NCBI RefSeq assembly: GCF_029761915.1
Contig: NZ_CP121695.1
Location: 4,431,501 to 4,495,500, forward strand
Direction: 5' to 3'
Length of the DNA stretch: 64,000 nucleotides
DNA from: Bradyrhizobium sp. CB1650
GTDB taxonomy: Bacteria; Pseudomonadota; Alphaproteobacteria; Rhizobiales; Xanthobacteraceae
The translations under genes were made by a program, and so were the position numbers. The notes beneath the pieces were generated by a model that was given only the letters and a program-made list of their open reading frames with translations, was not told where the DNA came from and made no database searches. This document shows, piece by piece, positions 7,961 through 16,590 of the stretch (its first letter is position 1; every line of letters begins with the position of its first letter).

Positions 7961-10213
7961 ATGCGTTTGGCGTTCTGGCGTGCCGGCAAGGACAAGGCGG
8001 TGGTCGCGCGGGCTGTCTCGAAGGCCAAAGCCAAGCCTGAGACCAAAGCCAAGGTTGAAGCCCAGCCTGCGCCTGCTGCAGTGAAGCGGGCACTGATCGA
8101 ATCCGGCGACATCGATCTGCACGCGCTGGGCGCAGCACTGGCCCGCAAGCGCGGCTGGATCATCGTGCCAACGGTGTTGGCGCTGGTATTGTCGGTCGCC
8201 GGTGTCAATCTGGTGACGCCGCGCTACAAGTCCGAGTCGCGCATCCTCATCGACGGTCGCGAGAACGTGTTCCTGCGCCCGAACAGCGATCGCACCGAGG
8301 AGCGGCAGGCGCTCGACGCCGAGGCCGTCACCAGCCAGGTGCAACTCGTGCTGTCGCGCGATCTCGCGCGTGAGATCATCAAGAAGAACAAGCTGGCGGA
8401 ACGGCCCGAATTCGATCCGGTGCTGCAAGGCATCTCGCCGCTGAAATCGCTGGCGGCGCTGGTCGGCGTCGGCCGCGATCCGTTCTCGATGACGCCGGAA
8501 GAGCGTGTGCTGGACGCCTATTACGAGCGGCTCCAGGCATACGCCGTCGACAAGTCGCGCGTCATCGTGGTCGAATTCCAGTCGGCCGATCCGGACCTCG
8601 CCGCGCGCGTCGCCAATTCGATCGCCGAAGGCTACCTCGTGCTGCAACAGAATGCGCGCCAGGACCAGGCGCGCAACGCGAGCCAGTGGTTGGCGGGCGA
8701 GATCGAGAATTTGCGCAAGAAGGTCTCCGACGCCGAGGCCAAGGTCGAGGACTTCCGTTCCAAGTCGAGTCTGTTCGTCGGCACCAACAACACGACGCTG
8801 TCGAACCAGCAGATGGGTGAGGTCAACACCCAGCTCAACAATGCGCGCGCACTCAAGGCCGACGCCGAGACCAAGGCGCGGCTGATCCGCGAGATGCTCC
8901 AGAGCGGCAAGCCGATCGAAGCGTCCGAGGTGCTCAACTCGGAACTGATGCGGCGCCTGTCCGAGCAGCGCGTGACGCTGCGCGCCCAGCTCGCCGAACA
9001 ATCCTCGACGCTGCTCGGCAACCATCCGCGCATCAAGGAATTGAAGGCCCAGCTCGGCGATCTCGACACCCAGATCCGCGACGAGGCGGGCAAGATCTCG
9101 CGCTCGCTTGAAAATGACGCGCGCATCGCCAGCGGCCGGGTCGACGGCCTGACCGCAAGCCTCGAGCAGCTCAAGAAGCAGGCGACCTCGACCAACGGCC
9201 AGGACGTCCAGCTCCGTGCGCTGGAGCGCGAGGCCAAGGCGCAGCGCGACCTGCTCGAGACCTATCTCGCCAAGTACCGCGAGGCCAACACCCGCGAGAC
9301 CATCGATACCGCGCCGACGGAGGGCCGCATCATCTCGCGCGCCATCGTCTCGAATACGCCGGCCTATCCGAAGAAGCTGCCGATCGTGCTGATCGCGACG
9401 CTGGCGACGCTGCTGCTCTCGTCCGGAATCGTCGTCACCGGCGAACTCCTGCGCCAGACTGCGCCGCGCGCGATTGCCGCACTCATCCCGTCGTCGCCGG
9501 AACCGGTGCGCCATGAGCCGGTCATCGATGCCGTGGCGGCCGACGATTCCATGATTGCAGAGTCGGCACCGCTGCAGCCGGACATGACGCCGGATGCGGA
9601 CATCACCGAATTTGCCGAGATCGAGCAGTTGGCCGAGCGCCTGCGCGCCGCGGGCACGGCGGCGAAGAAGGTCACGGTGCTCGGTACCGCGGCCGGCGAG
9701 GCCATCACGCTGTCGACGTTGACGCTGGCCCGGCATCTGGCGCGCGACGCCCGGGTCGTCGTGGTCGATCTCGCCACGTCCTCGCCCACGATTGCCGCCG
9801 TATCCGTCGATGCCTCGGCGCCCGGCCTTGCCGAGCTGATGCAGGGCGATGCGTCGTTCGCGCAAGTGATTACCAAGGACAGGCTCTCCCGGCTGCATCT
9901 GGTCATGGCCGGCCGTCCGGGCTTCGACCGCGGCCTGCTTCAGTCGCCGAGAGTGACGCTCGCGATCGATGCGCTGCTCAGGGTCTACGACCACGTGCTG
10001 CTCGACGCCGGAAGCGCTTCCGACCTGCCGGCCGAGTTGCTGACAACCAATGCGCGCGCCGTCGTGGTGCCCGACGCCGCGATGGTCGCGGACGCGCGCA
10101 CGCTGATGTGCGATCAACTCAGGGCGGTCGGCTTCAGCGAAGTGACGATGCTGAGCAAGCCTGTGCAGCCGCCGGACGCGCCGGACGCCGGCCTGCGCGT
10201 CGTCGCGGCGTAG
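7961..10213 (+). CDS. Wzc/GumC-like polysaccharide co-polymerase with degenerate kinase domain
   Basis: A 750-residue chain-length-determinant protein with a first membrane helix at about residues 65-85 (GWIIVPTVLALVLSVAGVNL) and the Wzz domain after it. Long periplasmic coiled coils follow, including NASQWLAGEIENLRKKVSDAE and repeated heptad-like stretches to about 450. The Pro-rich second helix is PKKLPIVLIATLATLLLSS (about 468-486). The C-terminal Rossmann-like domain (from about 570) corresponds to the BY-kinase, but the P-loop SxxPGEGKT is replaced by GTAAGEAIT, so the lysine is missing. The second Asp of Walker A' is also lost (VVVVDLATSSP). No C-terminal tyrosine cluster is present. 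It should control EPS chain length and export as a scaffold without kinase activity. The ATG at 7961 follows GGGAGTGTGAG. Confidence 0.9.
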   Translation: MRLAFWRAGKDKAVVARAVSKAKAKPETKAKVEAQPAPAAVKRALIESGDIDLHALGAALARKRGWIIVPTVLALVLSVAGVNLVTPRYKSESRILIDGRENVFLRPNSDRTEERQALDAEAVTSQVQLVLSRDLAREIIKKNKLAERPEFDPVLQGISPLKSLAALVGVGRDPFSMTPEERVLDAYYERLQAYAVDKSRVIVVEFQSADPDLAARVANSIAEGYLVLQQNARQDQARNASQWLAGEIENLRKKVSDAEAKVEDFRSKSSLFVGTNNTTLSNQQMGEVNTQLNNARALKADAETKARLIREMLQSGKPIEASEVLNSELMRRLSEQRVTLRAQLAEQSSTLLGNHPRIKELKAQLGDLDTQIRDEAGKISRSLENDARIASGRVDGLTASLEQLKKQATSTNGQDVQLRALEREAKAQRDLLETYLAKYREANTRETIDTAPTEGRIISRAIVSNTPAYPKKLPIVLIATLATLLLSSGIVVTGELLRQTAPRAIAALIPSSPEPVRHEPVIDAVAADDSMIAESAPLQPDMTPDADITEFAEIEQLAERLRAAGTAAKKVTVLGTAAGEAITLSTLTLARHLARDARVVVVDLATSSPTIAAVSVDASAPGLAELMQGDASFAQVITKDRLSRLHLVMAGRPGFDRGLLQSPRVTLAIDALLRVYDHVLLDAGSASDLPAELLTTNARAVVVPDAAMVADARTLMCDQLRAVGFSEVTMLSKPVQPPDAPDAGLRVVAA

Positions 10214-10268
10214 CTTTCTTCCCCTCACCCCTTGTGGGTGAGGGTAGGCAGCGGACAAGTGGAGAGTT

Positions 10269-11450
10269 TTACCCGAACGCCCGCCGCAGTTTCCGCGCGA
10301 GGTCGAACAGCATCTGGTTCTGCTTGACCAGGCGTTTGCCGTGGCTCAGCGACGACATCGCGATTGCCGCGAGCTTGCCGCGCGAGGTCAGTGGGATAAA
10401 GCTGTCGAAGATGTCCTCGTCGTCCTTGCAGAACATCCGCTTGTAGTCGTCCGAGCCGATGCCGAGGTCGAGCACGCGGTAACCGCGCTCGGCGCAGCGG
10501 TCGATGATGTAGCGCATCAGGATCAGGCCGGGGCTGTAGCGTGCATGGTCCGACAGCGTGTAGGTGTTGAACATCATCGAGAAGCGTTGGCCGTCGGCGA
10601 CGCCCGCGAAGATCGCGATCACCTCGTCGTCGCATTCGAGCGCATGGATGTCGATGATGCGGCCTTCACCGCGCCGCATCAGGCATGCGCTGCGGATGAA
10701 CTCTTCGACGCCGGGCTCGGCGAACACGTTCGGCAGTTTCTGTTCCGCCATCCGCGCCGGCTTGATGCGAAGGAACCAATCGAGCAGGCGGGTGATGTCC
10801 TCGTCCGTGGCGGCGAGGTGATGGCGATAGCCTGCGAGCGCCTGGAGCTTCTTTTCCTTGCTCTTCAGGCGGCGGCGGAAGGAATTGCTGATCCGTGACG
10901 CCGGCGGACCGCCAGGCTCCATCGCAAGGACCGGGCAGCCATTTATCGAGTTCTGCCGCGGCAGCAGCGCGAACGGGTTCTGCTGGCCGTGCCAGCGCAG
11001 CGGCTGCTGCGTCAGCGCCAGCACATCGACATTGCCGCGCAATGCTGCAAGCAGTGCGTCGAGATCGGCGGCGACGGCTTGCGCGGCGAACTCGGCGTTC
11101 CACAGGCCCATGTTGAAGGTCGTATGCTTGCCGCCCATGAAGCAGGCCGTGCGCACACCATGGCTTTGGCGCAGCGAGAGCGGAAGCAGCACGAGCGGCC
11201 GACGCTCGGCGTCGTAAGCGATCACAATGAAGGGGCGGGCGGCTTCGTGTTCGCCGACGAGCCGCTGCCACGGGCTCAACAGATCGAAGCGCTGATAGGG
11301 TGTCGAGAGGTGGCCCGGCCCCTCGAAGGCGCGCCAGACCGGCTCGGCCTCTTTGAGATCACTGACGACGTCGACATGCGCGATACGGCTCGCTTTCGAC
11401 CGCGCTGGCGCTTCTGCCGTCCGGCTTTGCATCGCCGCAGCCATGGTCAT
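10269..11450 (-). CDS. CelD/BcsL-like acetyltransferase (GNAT fold, Acetyltransf_6)
   Basis: About 393 residues from the Met at 11450 (MTMAAAMQ). The frame stays open further upstream, but that part is antisense to the next gene and has no family similarity. The N-terminal half carries the FEGPGHLSTPYQRFDLLSPWQ region. The C-terminal half has the GNAT-like core with DEVIAIFAGVADGQRFSMMFNTYT and RYSPGLILMRYIIDRCAERGYRVLDLGIG. These are features of BioF2-like / cellulose-synthesis CelD acetyltransferases. Members decorate extracellular polysaccharides or their precursors, so acyl substitution of the EPS is likely. It faces the Wzc-like gene tail-to-tail and is divergent from the NodB-fold gene. 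Confidence 0.85.
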   Translation of the reverse strand: MTMAAAMQSRTAEAPARSKASRIAHVDVVSDLKEAEPVWRAFEGPGHLSTPYQRFDLLSPWQRLVGEHEAARPFIVIAYDAERRPLVLLPLSLRQSHGVRTACFMGGKHTTFNMGLWNAEFAAQAVAADLDALLAALRGNVDVLALTQQPLRWHGQQNPFALLPRQNSINGCPVLAMEPGGPPASRISNSFRRRLKSKEKKLQALAGYRHHLAATDEDITRLLDWFLRIKPARMAEQKLPNVFAEPGVEEFIRSACLMRRGEGRIIDIHALECDDEVIAIFAGVADGQRFSMMFNTYTLSDHARYSPGLILMRYIIDRCAERGYRVLDLGIGSDDYKRMFCKDDEDIFDSFIPLTSRGKLAAIAMSSLSHGKRLVKQNQMLFDLARKLRRAFG

Positions 11451-11549
11451 TCGCGAAACCTGTCGAGAAACGAAAATTTGCGTATTTCGGCCTATGGCCG
11501 ACCTTTGCAAACAAATGTCAACAAAGGGTAAGGACAGTGGCGGAGGGAC

Positions 11550-12629
11550 GTGCCGCCGGTGAATGCGCGGGAAGGGGGGATATTGGCATCCGACGACAGA
11601 TGGCGGGAGCGGCTGCGCCATGAACTGGCCTGGTTCACCGGCCAACCCCTGCTGCGCGGGCGCGGCGCCGGGGCAATCCTGCGCTTTGAGCACGTGCGGC
11701 CCCGACGGAGCGGTGTGTTCCAGCCGCTGCGCGCGCGCGAGATCACGCCGCAATTCCTCGACCGTGTCATTCGCACGCTGAAGCGCTGGCGATACGACTT
11801 TCTCGGCATGGACGACGTTTGCCGGCGCGCGGTCACGCTGCCGGAGCAGCGACGCTTCGTAGCGCTGACCTTCGATGGCGCCGGCAAGGATCTGATCAAC
11901 TTTGCCTATCCGGTGCTGGCGCGCCATGCGGTGCCATTCACCGTGTACGTTCCCACCGCCTTTCCCGACGGCGTGGGCGAAGCCTGGTGGCTCGCACTCG
12001 AACGGATGATCGCGCGTGAAAGCCGCATCAGCTTCATGATGGGCGAGAGGGAGCAGCGCTTTGTCGTCACCGGCAATGCGGAGAAGCAGGCGCTGTTCAC
12101 CTTGATCGAGCGTTGGCTGCGCACGCTACCGCCGGCGGGCCTGTCCGCCGCGATCCACGATCTCTGCGCGCGCTACCGGATCGATCTCGCCGCCATCTCG
12201 CGCGAGGCATCGATGGATTGGGAGGACCTAACGAAGCTTGCGGCCGATCCGAACGTGACGTTAGGCAGCGCGACCGTCAATTATCCCGTGCTCGCCAACA
12301 CGAAGGATCCAGCAGCACTGCGCGAGATGACGATGGGAAAGGCGGTGGCGGAAGCGGCGCTTGGCCGCGAGATCCGGCATTTCGCGTTCCCGTTCGGCGA
12401 TCGCGCCGCGTTCCGGCGCAGCCACGTCGTGATGGCCGAGGAGGCGGGCTTTGCCAGCGCGGTATCGACCATATCGGGCATCGTGGAGACCGAAGGGCGC
12501 ACCAACCTGCGCGCGCTGCCGCGGATTTCATGGGACGGCCGGGTGCGCTCGCTGCGCATGCTGCGGGTGCTGGTGTCAGGCGTCGCCTTCGCGCCGGTGC
12601 GGCCGACCGGCAGCGGGCAAGCCATCTAG
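11550..12629 (+). CDS. NodB-fold polysaccharide deacetylase homologue lacking metal ligands
   Basis: About 350 residues related to the polysaccharide deacetylases found in EPS loci. Motif 1, normally TFDDG, reads LTFDGAGKD (about residues 109-117), so the metal-binding second Asp is Gly. Motif 2, normally (A/S)HTxxH, reads SATVNYPVLA (about 239-248), so both zinc-binding histidines are Ala and Tyr. The later FAFPFGDR motif is kept. The fold is intact but hydrolytic metal catalysis should be lost, so a carbohydrate-binding or structural role is more likely. Three starts are possible: GTG 11550, GTG 11559 and TTG 11583. The last has the strongest ribosome site, GGGAAGGGGGGA. Confidence 0.85.
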   Translation: MPPVNAREGGILASDDRWRERLRHELAWFTGQPLLRGRGAGAILRFEHVRPRRSGVFQPLRAREITPQFLDRVIRTLKRWRYDFLGMDDVCRRAVTLPEQRRFVALTFDGAGKDLINFAYPVLARHAVPFTVYVPTAFPDGVGEAWWLALERMIARESRISFMMGEREQRFVVTGNAEKQALFTLIERWLRTLPPAGLSAAIHDLCARYRIDLAAISREASMDWEDLTKLAADPNVTLGSATVNYPVLANTKDPAALREMTMGKAVAEAALGREIRHFAFPFGDRAAFRRSHVVMAEEAGFASAVSTISGIVETEGRTNLRALPRISWDGRVRSLRMLRVLVSGVAFAPVRPTGSGQAI

Positions 12630-12835
12630 GCGCGGTCGGGTCGCTGCATCCAGCTCACGATCGGCATCGCCGGCAAGACCCAACCCATGCCCGCCACGAC
12701 GTAGTAGATCGCCTGCCGCCAGCCGGACTCGGCGATCCACGGCATCTGCGCCAGCACCATGCCAAGCAGGGCCCAGACGGCGGCCAGCACCAGGAGCGCG
12801 ATGGTGCCGAGGAACTTGCGGGTGCGGATCGTCAT
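12626..12835 (-). CDS. DUF2842 family small membrane protein
   Basis: A 69-residue protein with two hydrophobic helices (about residues 9-30 and 42-60), of the DUF2842 type found in alphaproteobacteria. I recall this family beside heme A synthase genes, which is the arrangement here, with ctaA divergent 98 bases away. Its function is unknown; the placement hints at a part in cytochrome oxidase biogenesis. The stop overlaps the convergent NodB-fold gene by four bases. Confidence 0.75.
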   Translation of the reverse strand: MTIRTRKFLGTIALLVLAAVWALLGMVLAQMPWIAESGWRQAIYYVVAGMGWVLPAMPIVSWMQRPDRA

Positions 12836-12932
12836 GACGTGAGCTTTTGCGGCCTTTTGCGTAGCTTGCGCTGCGGGAGCGGGGGACTATAAGGGGCACG
12901 CAGTCCGGTTCAACCTTTGTTTTGCCCCTGAA

Positions 12933-14015
12933 ATGACGACGGTTTCCGCCCCGACCAAGCCATACCGCGCTCTGCGCTGGTGGCTCATTTGCGTGGCCGC
13001 GCTGATCGCGCTGATGGTGTTGGTCGGCGGTGCGACACGGCTGACCGAATCCGGGCTCTCCATCGTGGAATGGAAGCCGGTCACCGGGACTGTGCCGCCG
13101 CTCTCGGAGGCGCAATGGATCGACGCATTCGAGGCCTACAAGAAGATCCCGCAATATCGCGAGCTCAATGCCGGGATGACTCTCTTCGAGTTCAAGGAGA
13201 TCTTCTGGTGGGAATGGAGCCATCGGCTGCTCGGCCGCTTCATTGGCGTCGCCTATCTCCTGCCGTTCCTGTTCTTCCTGTGGCGCGGCGGCCTGCCCGG
13301 TGACTTGAAGCGGCGGTTGTGGCTGCTGTTCGCCCTCGGCGGCCTCCAGGGCGCGGTCGGCTGGTGGATGGTGGCCTCGGGCCTCTCTGGCCGGGTCGAG
13401 GTGTCGCAGTATCGGCTGGCGACGCATCTGGTGCTCGCGCTCCTGATCTTCGCCGGGATCGTCTGGACCGTGCGGCGCCTGGCTGAGCGGCCGCAGATCG
13501 TTGCGCCGGTGCGGCTGAAGCTGACGAGCACCTTGCTCGTCGTCGTGACCTTCGTGCAGATCTATTTCGGCGCGCTGGTTGCGGGCCTGCGTGCCGGGCG
13601 CGCCTACAACACCTGGCCGGGAATCGATGGCACATTCATTCCGTCGGCGGACCGGCTGTGGTTCGAGACGCCGTGGTGGCGCAACATGTTCGACAATGTG
13701 CTGACGGTGCAGTTCGAGCACCGCATGACGGCGTACGCGCTGTTCGTGTTGGCGGTATTGCATGCGTTCGATGCAGTGCGATGCCGCGTCGGGACGGCGG
13801 CGCGTGGCGCACTGTGGCTGTTTGCGGCCGTGAGCCTGCAAGCGGTGCTCGGCATCCTCACGCTCCTCAACCAGGTGCCGATTGGACTGGCGCTCGGCCA
13901 CCAGGCGGTCGCGATCGCCGTGTTGACGCTTGCGGTGATGCAGGCGGAGCGGCTCGCCGCGCGGCAATCGGCGGAGGCGCAACCGCGTGCGGTTCCGGTC
14001 GGTCAGGCCGGTTAG
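12933..14015 (+). CDS. ctaA: Heme A synthase
   Basis: A 360-residue integral membrane protein with eight predicted helices, of the alphaproteobacterial/mitochondrial Cox15 type. It converts heme O to heme A for aa3-type cytochrome oxidase. Visible hallmarks are [20 protein letters not shown] after helix 1, [14 protein letters not shown] with a heme-ligand His, [32 protein letters not shown] and the last ligand His in ALGHQAVAI. The length is usual for the Cox15 group. The neighbouring DUF2842 gene is divergent; the small secreted protein gene downstream is convergent and overlaps by four bases. Confidence 0.96.
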   Translation: MTTVSAPTKPYRALRWWLICVAALIALMVLVGGATRLTESGLSIVEWKPVTGTVPPLSEAQWIDAFEAYKKIPQYRELNAGMTLFEFKEIFWWEWSHRLLGRFIGVAYLLPFLFFLWRGGLPGDLKRRLWLLFALGGLQGAVGWWMVASGLSGRVEVSQYRLATHLVLALLIFAGIVWTVRRLAERPQIVAPVRLKLTSTLLVVVTFVQIYFGALVAGLRAGRAYNTWPGIDGTFIPSADRLWFETPWWRNMFDNVLTVQFEHRMTAYALFVLAVLHAFDAVRCRVGTAARGALWLFAAVSLQAVLGILTLLNQVPIGLALGHQAVAIAVLTLAVMQAERLAARQSAEAQPRAVPVGQAG

Positions 14016-14353
14016 CAATAGCCGTAGATGCCGCACGCGTAGGGCAGCCGCCAGAAATAACCGACCTGCGGTCCGCCATAATACGGGCCCTGATAGTCGT
14101 AGTCCCAGGGCCGGCCGTAATATCCCGGCAGTGTGTAGGAGCCGGGCAGCAGCGGCGTGCCCGGCAGATTGCGGACATAGCTGCCGACGCCATAGGCCGG
14201 CGAGATCAGCGCGTCCGGATCCGTCTCGACATAGACCTTCGCCGGTGGTGGCGGCGCGACGGCTCGCCGCCCCGGCGTGGCCGGAAGATCAGCGGCGATG
14301 GCGCTCGAAACCGTCAGCATCGCCACAAGGGCGGGCACCATCCAGCGCAGCAT
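14012..14353 (-). CDS. Small secreted Pro/Tyr/Gly-rich protein of unknown function
   Basis: A 113-residue protein from the Met at 14353; a Met ten codons upstream is possible. A signal peptide (residues 1-18, [18 protein letters not shown], cleaved near AIAA) precedes a low-complexity mature part rich in Pro, Gly and Tyr with a C-terminal GIYGYC. I do not recognise a named domain. Export to the periplasm or surface is likely. The single Cys at the C-terminus could form an intermolecular bond. Its last four bases overlap the end of ctaA on the opposite strand. Confidence 0.6.
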   Translation of the reverse strand: MLRWMVPALVAMLTVSSAIAADLPATPGRRAVAPPPPAKVYVETDPDALISPAYGVGSYVRNLPGTPLLPGSYTLPGYYGRPWDYDYQGPYYGGPQVGYFWRLPYACGIYGYC

Positions 14354-14427
14354 CGTCGGCTCCGAATCAAAAGGGCGATCCAACGATCATTTATGCAGCA
14401 GATATGGTTAATGACTGTTAACTGGCG

Positions 14428-14471
14428 CCGTCATTCCGGGTCTGGTCCTTCGGACCATCCCGGAATGACGG
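14428..14471. repeat. Perfect long hairpin (REP-like / bidirectional terminator)
   Basis: Arms CCGTCATTCCGGG (14428-14440) and CCCGGAATGACGG (14459-14471) are exact reverse complements. The loop contains a second perfect stem, TGGTCC/GGACCA. It lies 9 bases beyond the metY stop codon, so it may act as its terminator, although no T-run follows. The sequence matches a common rhizobial palindromic repeat type. Confidence 0.7.
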
Positions 14472-14479
14472 TGGTGACG

Positions 14480-15760
14480 CTACGGGCTCAGCGCCTGCTC
14501 CAAATCGGCGATCAAATCTTCCTTGTCCTCGATGCCGATCGAGAGCCGCACCACGTCGGGGCCGGCGCCCGATTTGACCTTGGCGGCGTCGTCGAGCTGG
14601 CTGTGCGTGGTCGAGGCGGGGTGGATGACGAGCGAGCGGGTGTCGCCGACGTTCGCAAGGTGCGAGAACAGTTGCAGCTTCGACACCAGGCTGACGCCGG
14701 CATCATAGCCGCCCTTCAGGCTGAAGGTGAACACGGCGCCCGCGCCCCTCGGCGCATATTTGCGCGCGAGCTGGTTGTACTTGTCGCCGGGCAGGCCCGC
14801 ATAGCTCACCGAGGCCACCGCCGGATGGCCGGCGAGGAATTCGGCGATCGCTTTCGCGTTGTCGCAGTGCTTCTGCATGCGCAGCGGCAGCGTCTCGATG
14901 CCGGTCAGGATCATGAAGGCGTTGAAGGGCGACAGCGCGGGACCGAGGTCGCGCAGGCCGAGCACGCGGCAGGCGATCGCGAAGGCGAAATTGCCGAATG
15001 TCTCCTGCAGCCGGATGCCGTGATATTCCGGCCGCGGCTCCGAGAGCATCGGATATTTGCCGCCGGTGGACCAGTCGAAGGTACCGGCATCGACGATGAT
15101 GCCGCCGAGCGAATTGCCGTGGCCGCCCAGAAACTTCGTCAGCGAGTGCACGACGATGTCGGCGCCGTGATCGATCGGGCGGATCAGGTAGGGCGAGGCC
15201 AGCGTGTTGTCGACGATCAGCGGCACGCCGGCCTTGCGGGCCACCGTCGAGATCGCCTCGATATCGGTGATGCTGCCGCCGGGATTGGCGATGGACTCGA
15301 TGAAGATCGCCTTGGTGCGGGGGCTGACCGCGCGCTCGAAGGTCGCGATGTCGTCGGGATCGGCCCACACCACGTTCCAGCCAAAGCTCTTGAACGCATG
15401 CGTGAACTGGTTGATCGAGCCGCCGTAGAGTTTTCGCGCGGCGATGAACTCGTCGCCGGGCTGGAGCAATTGCTGCAGCACCACGACCTGCGCTGCGTGG
15501 CCGGACGCAACCGCCAGCGCCGCCGTGCCGCCTTCGAGCGCCGCGACGCGCTCTTCCAGCACGGCGTTGGTGGGATTGCCGATGCGAGTATAGATGTTGC
15601 CGAACGATTGCAATCCGAACAGCGAGGCGGCGTGGTCGGCGTCGTTGAAGACGAACGAGGTCGTTTGATAAATCGGGGTCGCGCGCGCACCGGTGGTGGG
15701 GTCGGGCTGTGCACCGGCATGCACGGCAAGGGTCGAAAATCCCGGAAGGCGATCGCTCAT
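14480..15760 (-). CDS. metY: O-acetylhomoserine aminocarboxypropyltransferase (sulfhydrylase)
   Basis: A 426-residue PLP enzyme of the Cys/Met metabolism family. The start FSTLAVHAGAQPDPTTGARA and the phrase TPIYQTTSFVFND are typical of MetY. The PLP lysine lies in DIVVHSLTKFLGGHGN (about residue 210). GNPTNAVLEERVAALEGG and the C-terminal RLSIGIEDKEDLIADLEQAL complete the family pattern. It makes homocysteine (or methionine directly) from O-acetylhomoserine and sulfide. The next upstream gene on the same strand encodes a CoA-binding protein 138 bases away; co-transcription is possible. I looked for a SAM-II-type riboswitch in 15761-15898 and saw none. Confidence 0.93.
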   Translation of the reverse strand: MSDRLPGFSTLAVHAGAQPDPTTGARATPIYQTTSFVFNDADHAASLFGLQSFGNIYTRIGNPTNAVLEERVAALEGGTAALAVASGHAAQVVVLQQLLQPGDEFIAARKLYGGSINQFTHAFKSFGWNVVWADPDDIATFERAVSPRTKAIFIESIANPGGSITDIEAISTVARKAGVPLIVDNTLASPYLIRPIDHGADIVVHSLTKFLGGHGNSLGGIIVDAGTFDWSTGGKYPMLSEPRPEYHGIRLQETFGNFAFAIACRVLGLRDLGPALSPFNAFMILTGIETLPLRMQKHCDNAKAIAEFLAGHPAVASVSYAGLPGDKYNQLARKYAPRGAGAVFTFSLKGGYDAGVSLVSKLQLFSHLANVGDTRSLVIHPASTTHSQLDDAAKVKSGAGPDVVRLSIGIEDKEDLIADLEQALSP

Positions 15761-15898
15761 TCGTGGCGTCCTGTTCTTGTGGTCTGAAATCGCGCGGCAT
15801 GCTGATAGGCGCCGCGCCCGCCGTCAAGGCGCGGCGTCACATCAGAACGATCGTGCTTCGCATTGTCGCGTTCGCGAAATGAATGCTACGAGATCGCG

Positions 15899-16483
15899 TC
15901 AGCTTTGCTCGCTCTTGTTTTTGGCGGCCCGATCCGATGCCGCCGTGTCGCCGCCGCCCACGCTCATCCGATTGAGTGACAGCCGCATGCCCTGCGTCGG
16001 TGCCGGCGGGCGCTTCGAACTCAGCGTGCGCGAATTGACGCCCATCCAGGAGATCTCCGACGACAGGCGGCCATATTCGATCTTGGGGCAGCGGTTCATG
16101 ACCACCTTGATGCCGGCGGCCTCGGCCTTCTCCGCGGCCGCATCGTCACGCGCCCCGAGCTGCATCCAGATCACCTTGGGCAGCGGATCGAGCGTCAGCG
16201 CCTCATCGACCACCGGCATGATGTGGCTGGAGTTGCGAAAAATGTCGATCATGTCGACGGGACGGCCGAGGTCGCGCAGCGAGGCGACGAAGGGTTTTCC
16301 GAGCAGCTCCTTGCCGACATGGCCGGGATTGACCGGGATCATGTCGTAACCGCGCTGCGCCAGATATTTGAACGCGAAGTAGCTCGGCCGCACGTTGACC
16401 GGCGAGGCGCCGACCATTGCGATCGACTTCACGCTGTTGAGGATGCCGCGGATGTAGTTATCGGGATAGGAGTCGTGGTTCAT
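15899..16483 (-). CDS. CoA-binding domain protein (YccU-like)
   Basis: About 194 residues from the Met at 16483 (MNHDSYPD). The longer open frame upstream runs into a palindromic repeat and is not protein-like. The Rossmann-type CoA-binding domain is clear: SIAMVGASPVNVRPSYFAFKYL, then YDMIPVNPG, then VIWMQLGARDDAAAEKAEAAG and VVMNRCPKIEY. This is the single-domain form related to the N-terminus of succinyl-CoA ligase alpha. The biochemical role is unknown. The C-terminal 50 residues (after EISWMGVNSRTL) are a polar tail of low complexity. Confidence 0.85.
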   Translation of the reverse strand: MNHDSYPDNYIRGILNSVKSIAMVGASPVNVRPSYFAFKYLAQRGYDMIPVNPGHVGKELLGKPFVASLRDLGRPVDMIDIFRNSSHIMPVVDEALTLDPLPKVIWMQLGARDDAAAEKAEAAGIKVVMNRCPKIEYGRLSSEISWMGVNSRTLSSKRPPAPTQGMRLSLNRMSVGGGDTAASDRAAKNKSEQS

Positions 16484-16501
16484 TGGCTCATCTTTGTTGA
16501 A

Positions 16502-16586
16502 GTCATTGCGCGGAGCGAAGCGACGAAGCAATCCAGACCGTCACCGCGGAGGGATTTCTGGATTTCTCCGCTTTGCTCGCAATGAC
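16502..16586. repeat. Bradyrhizobial palindromic repeat (GTCATTGCG type), copy 1
   Basis: An inverted repeat starting GTCATTGCGCGGAGCGAAGC and ending GCTTTGCTCGCAATGAC, with an inner GCAATCCAGA segment. A second copy of the same family lies at 46435-46520. It separates the CoA-binding gene from the enoyl-CoA-hydratase gene. Confidence 0.75.
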
Positions 16587-16590
16587 GATT

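Noticed and set aside
7898..10258. 786-codon open frame antisense to the Wzc-like gene
   Set aside because: Low-complexity Arg/Gly/His-rich shadow of a real gene.
11451..11927. N-terminal extension of the CelD-like acetyltransferase
   Set aside because: The extra 159 codons are antisense to the NodB-fold gene and show no family similarity; the Met at 11450 fits the family length.
15761..15898. Possible SAM riboswitch upstream of metY
   Set aside because: The expected SAM-II conserved segments and pseudoknot pairing were not found.
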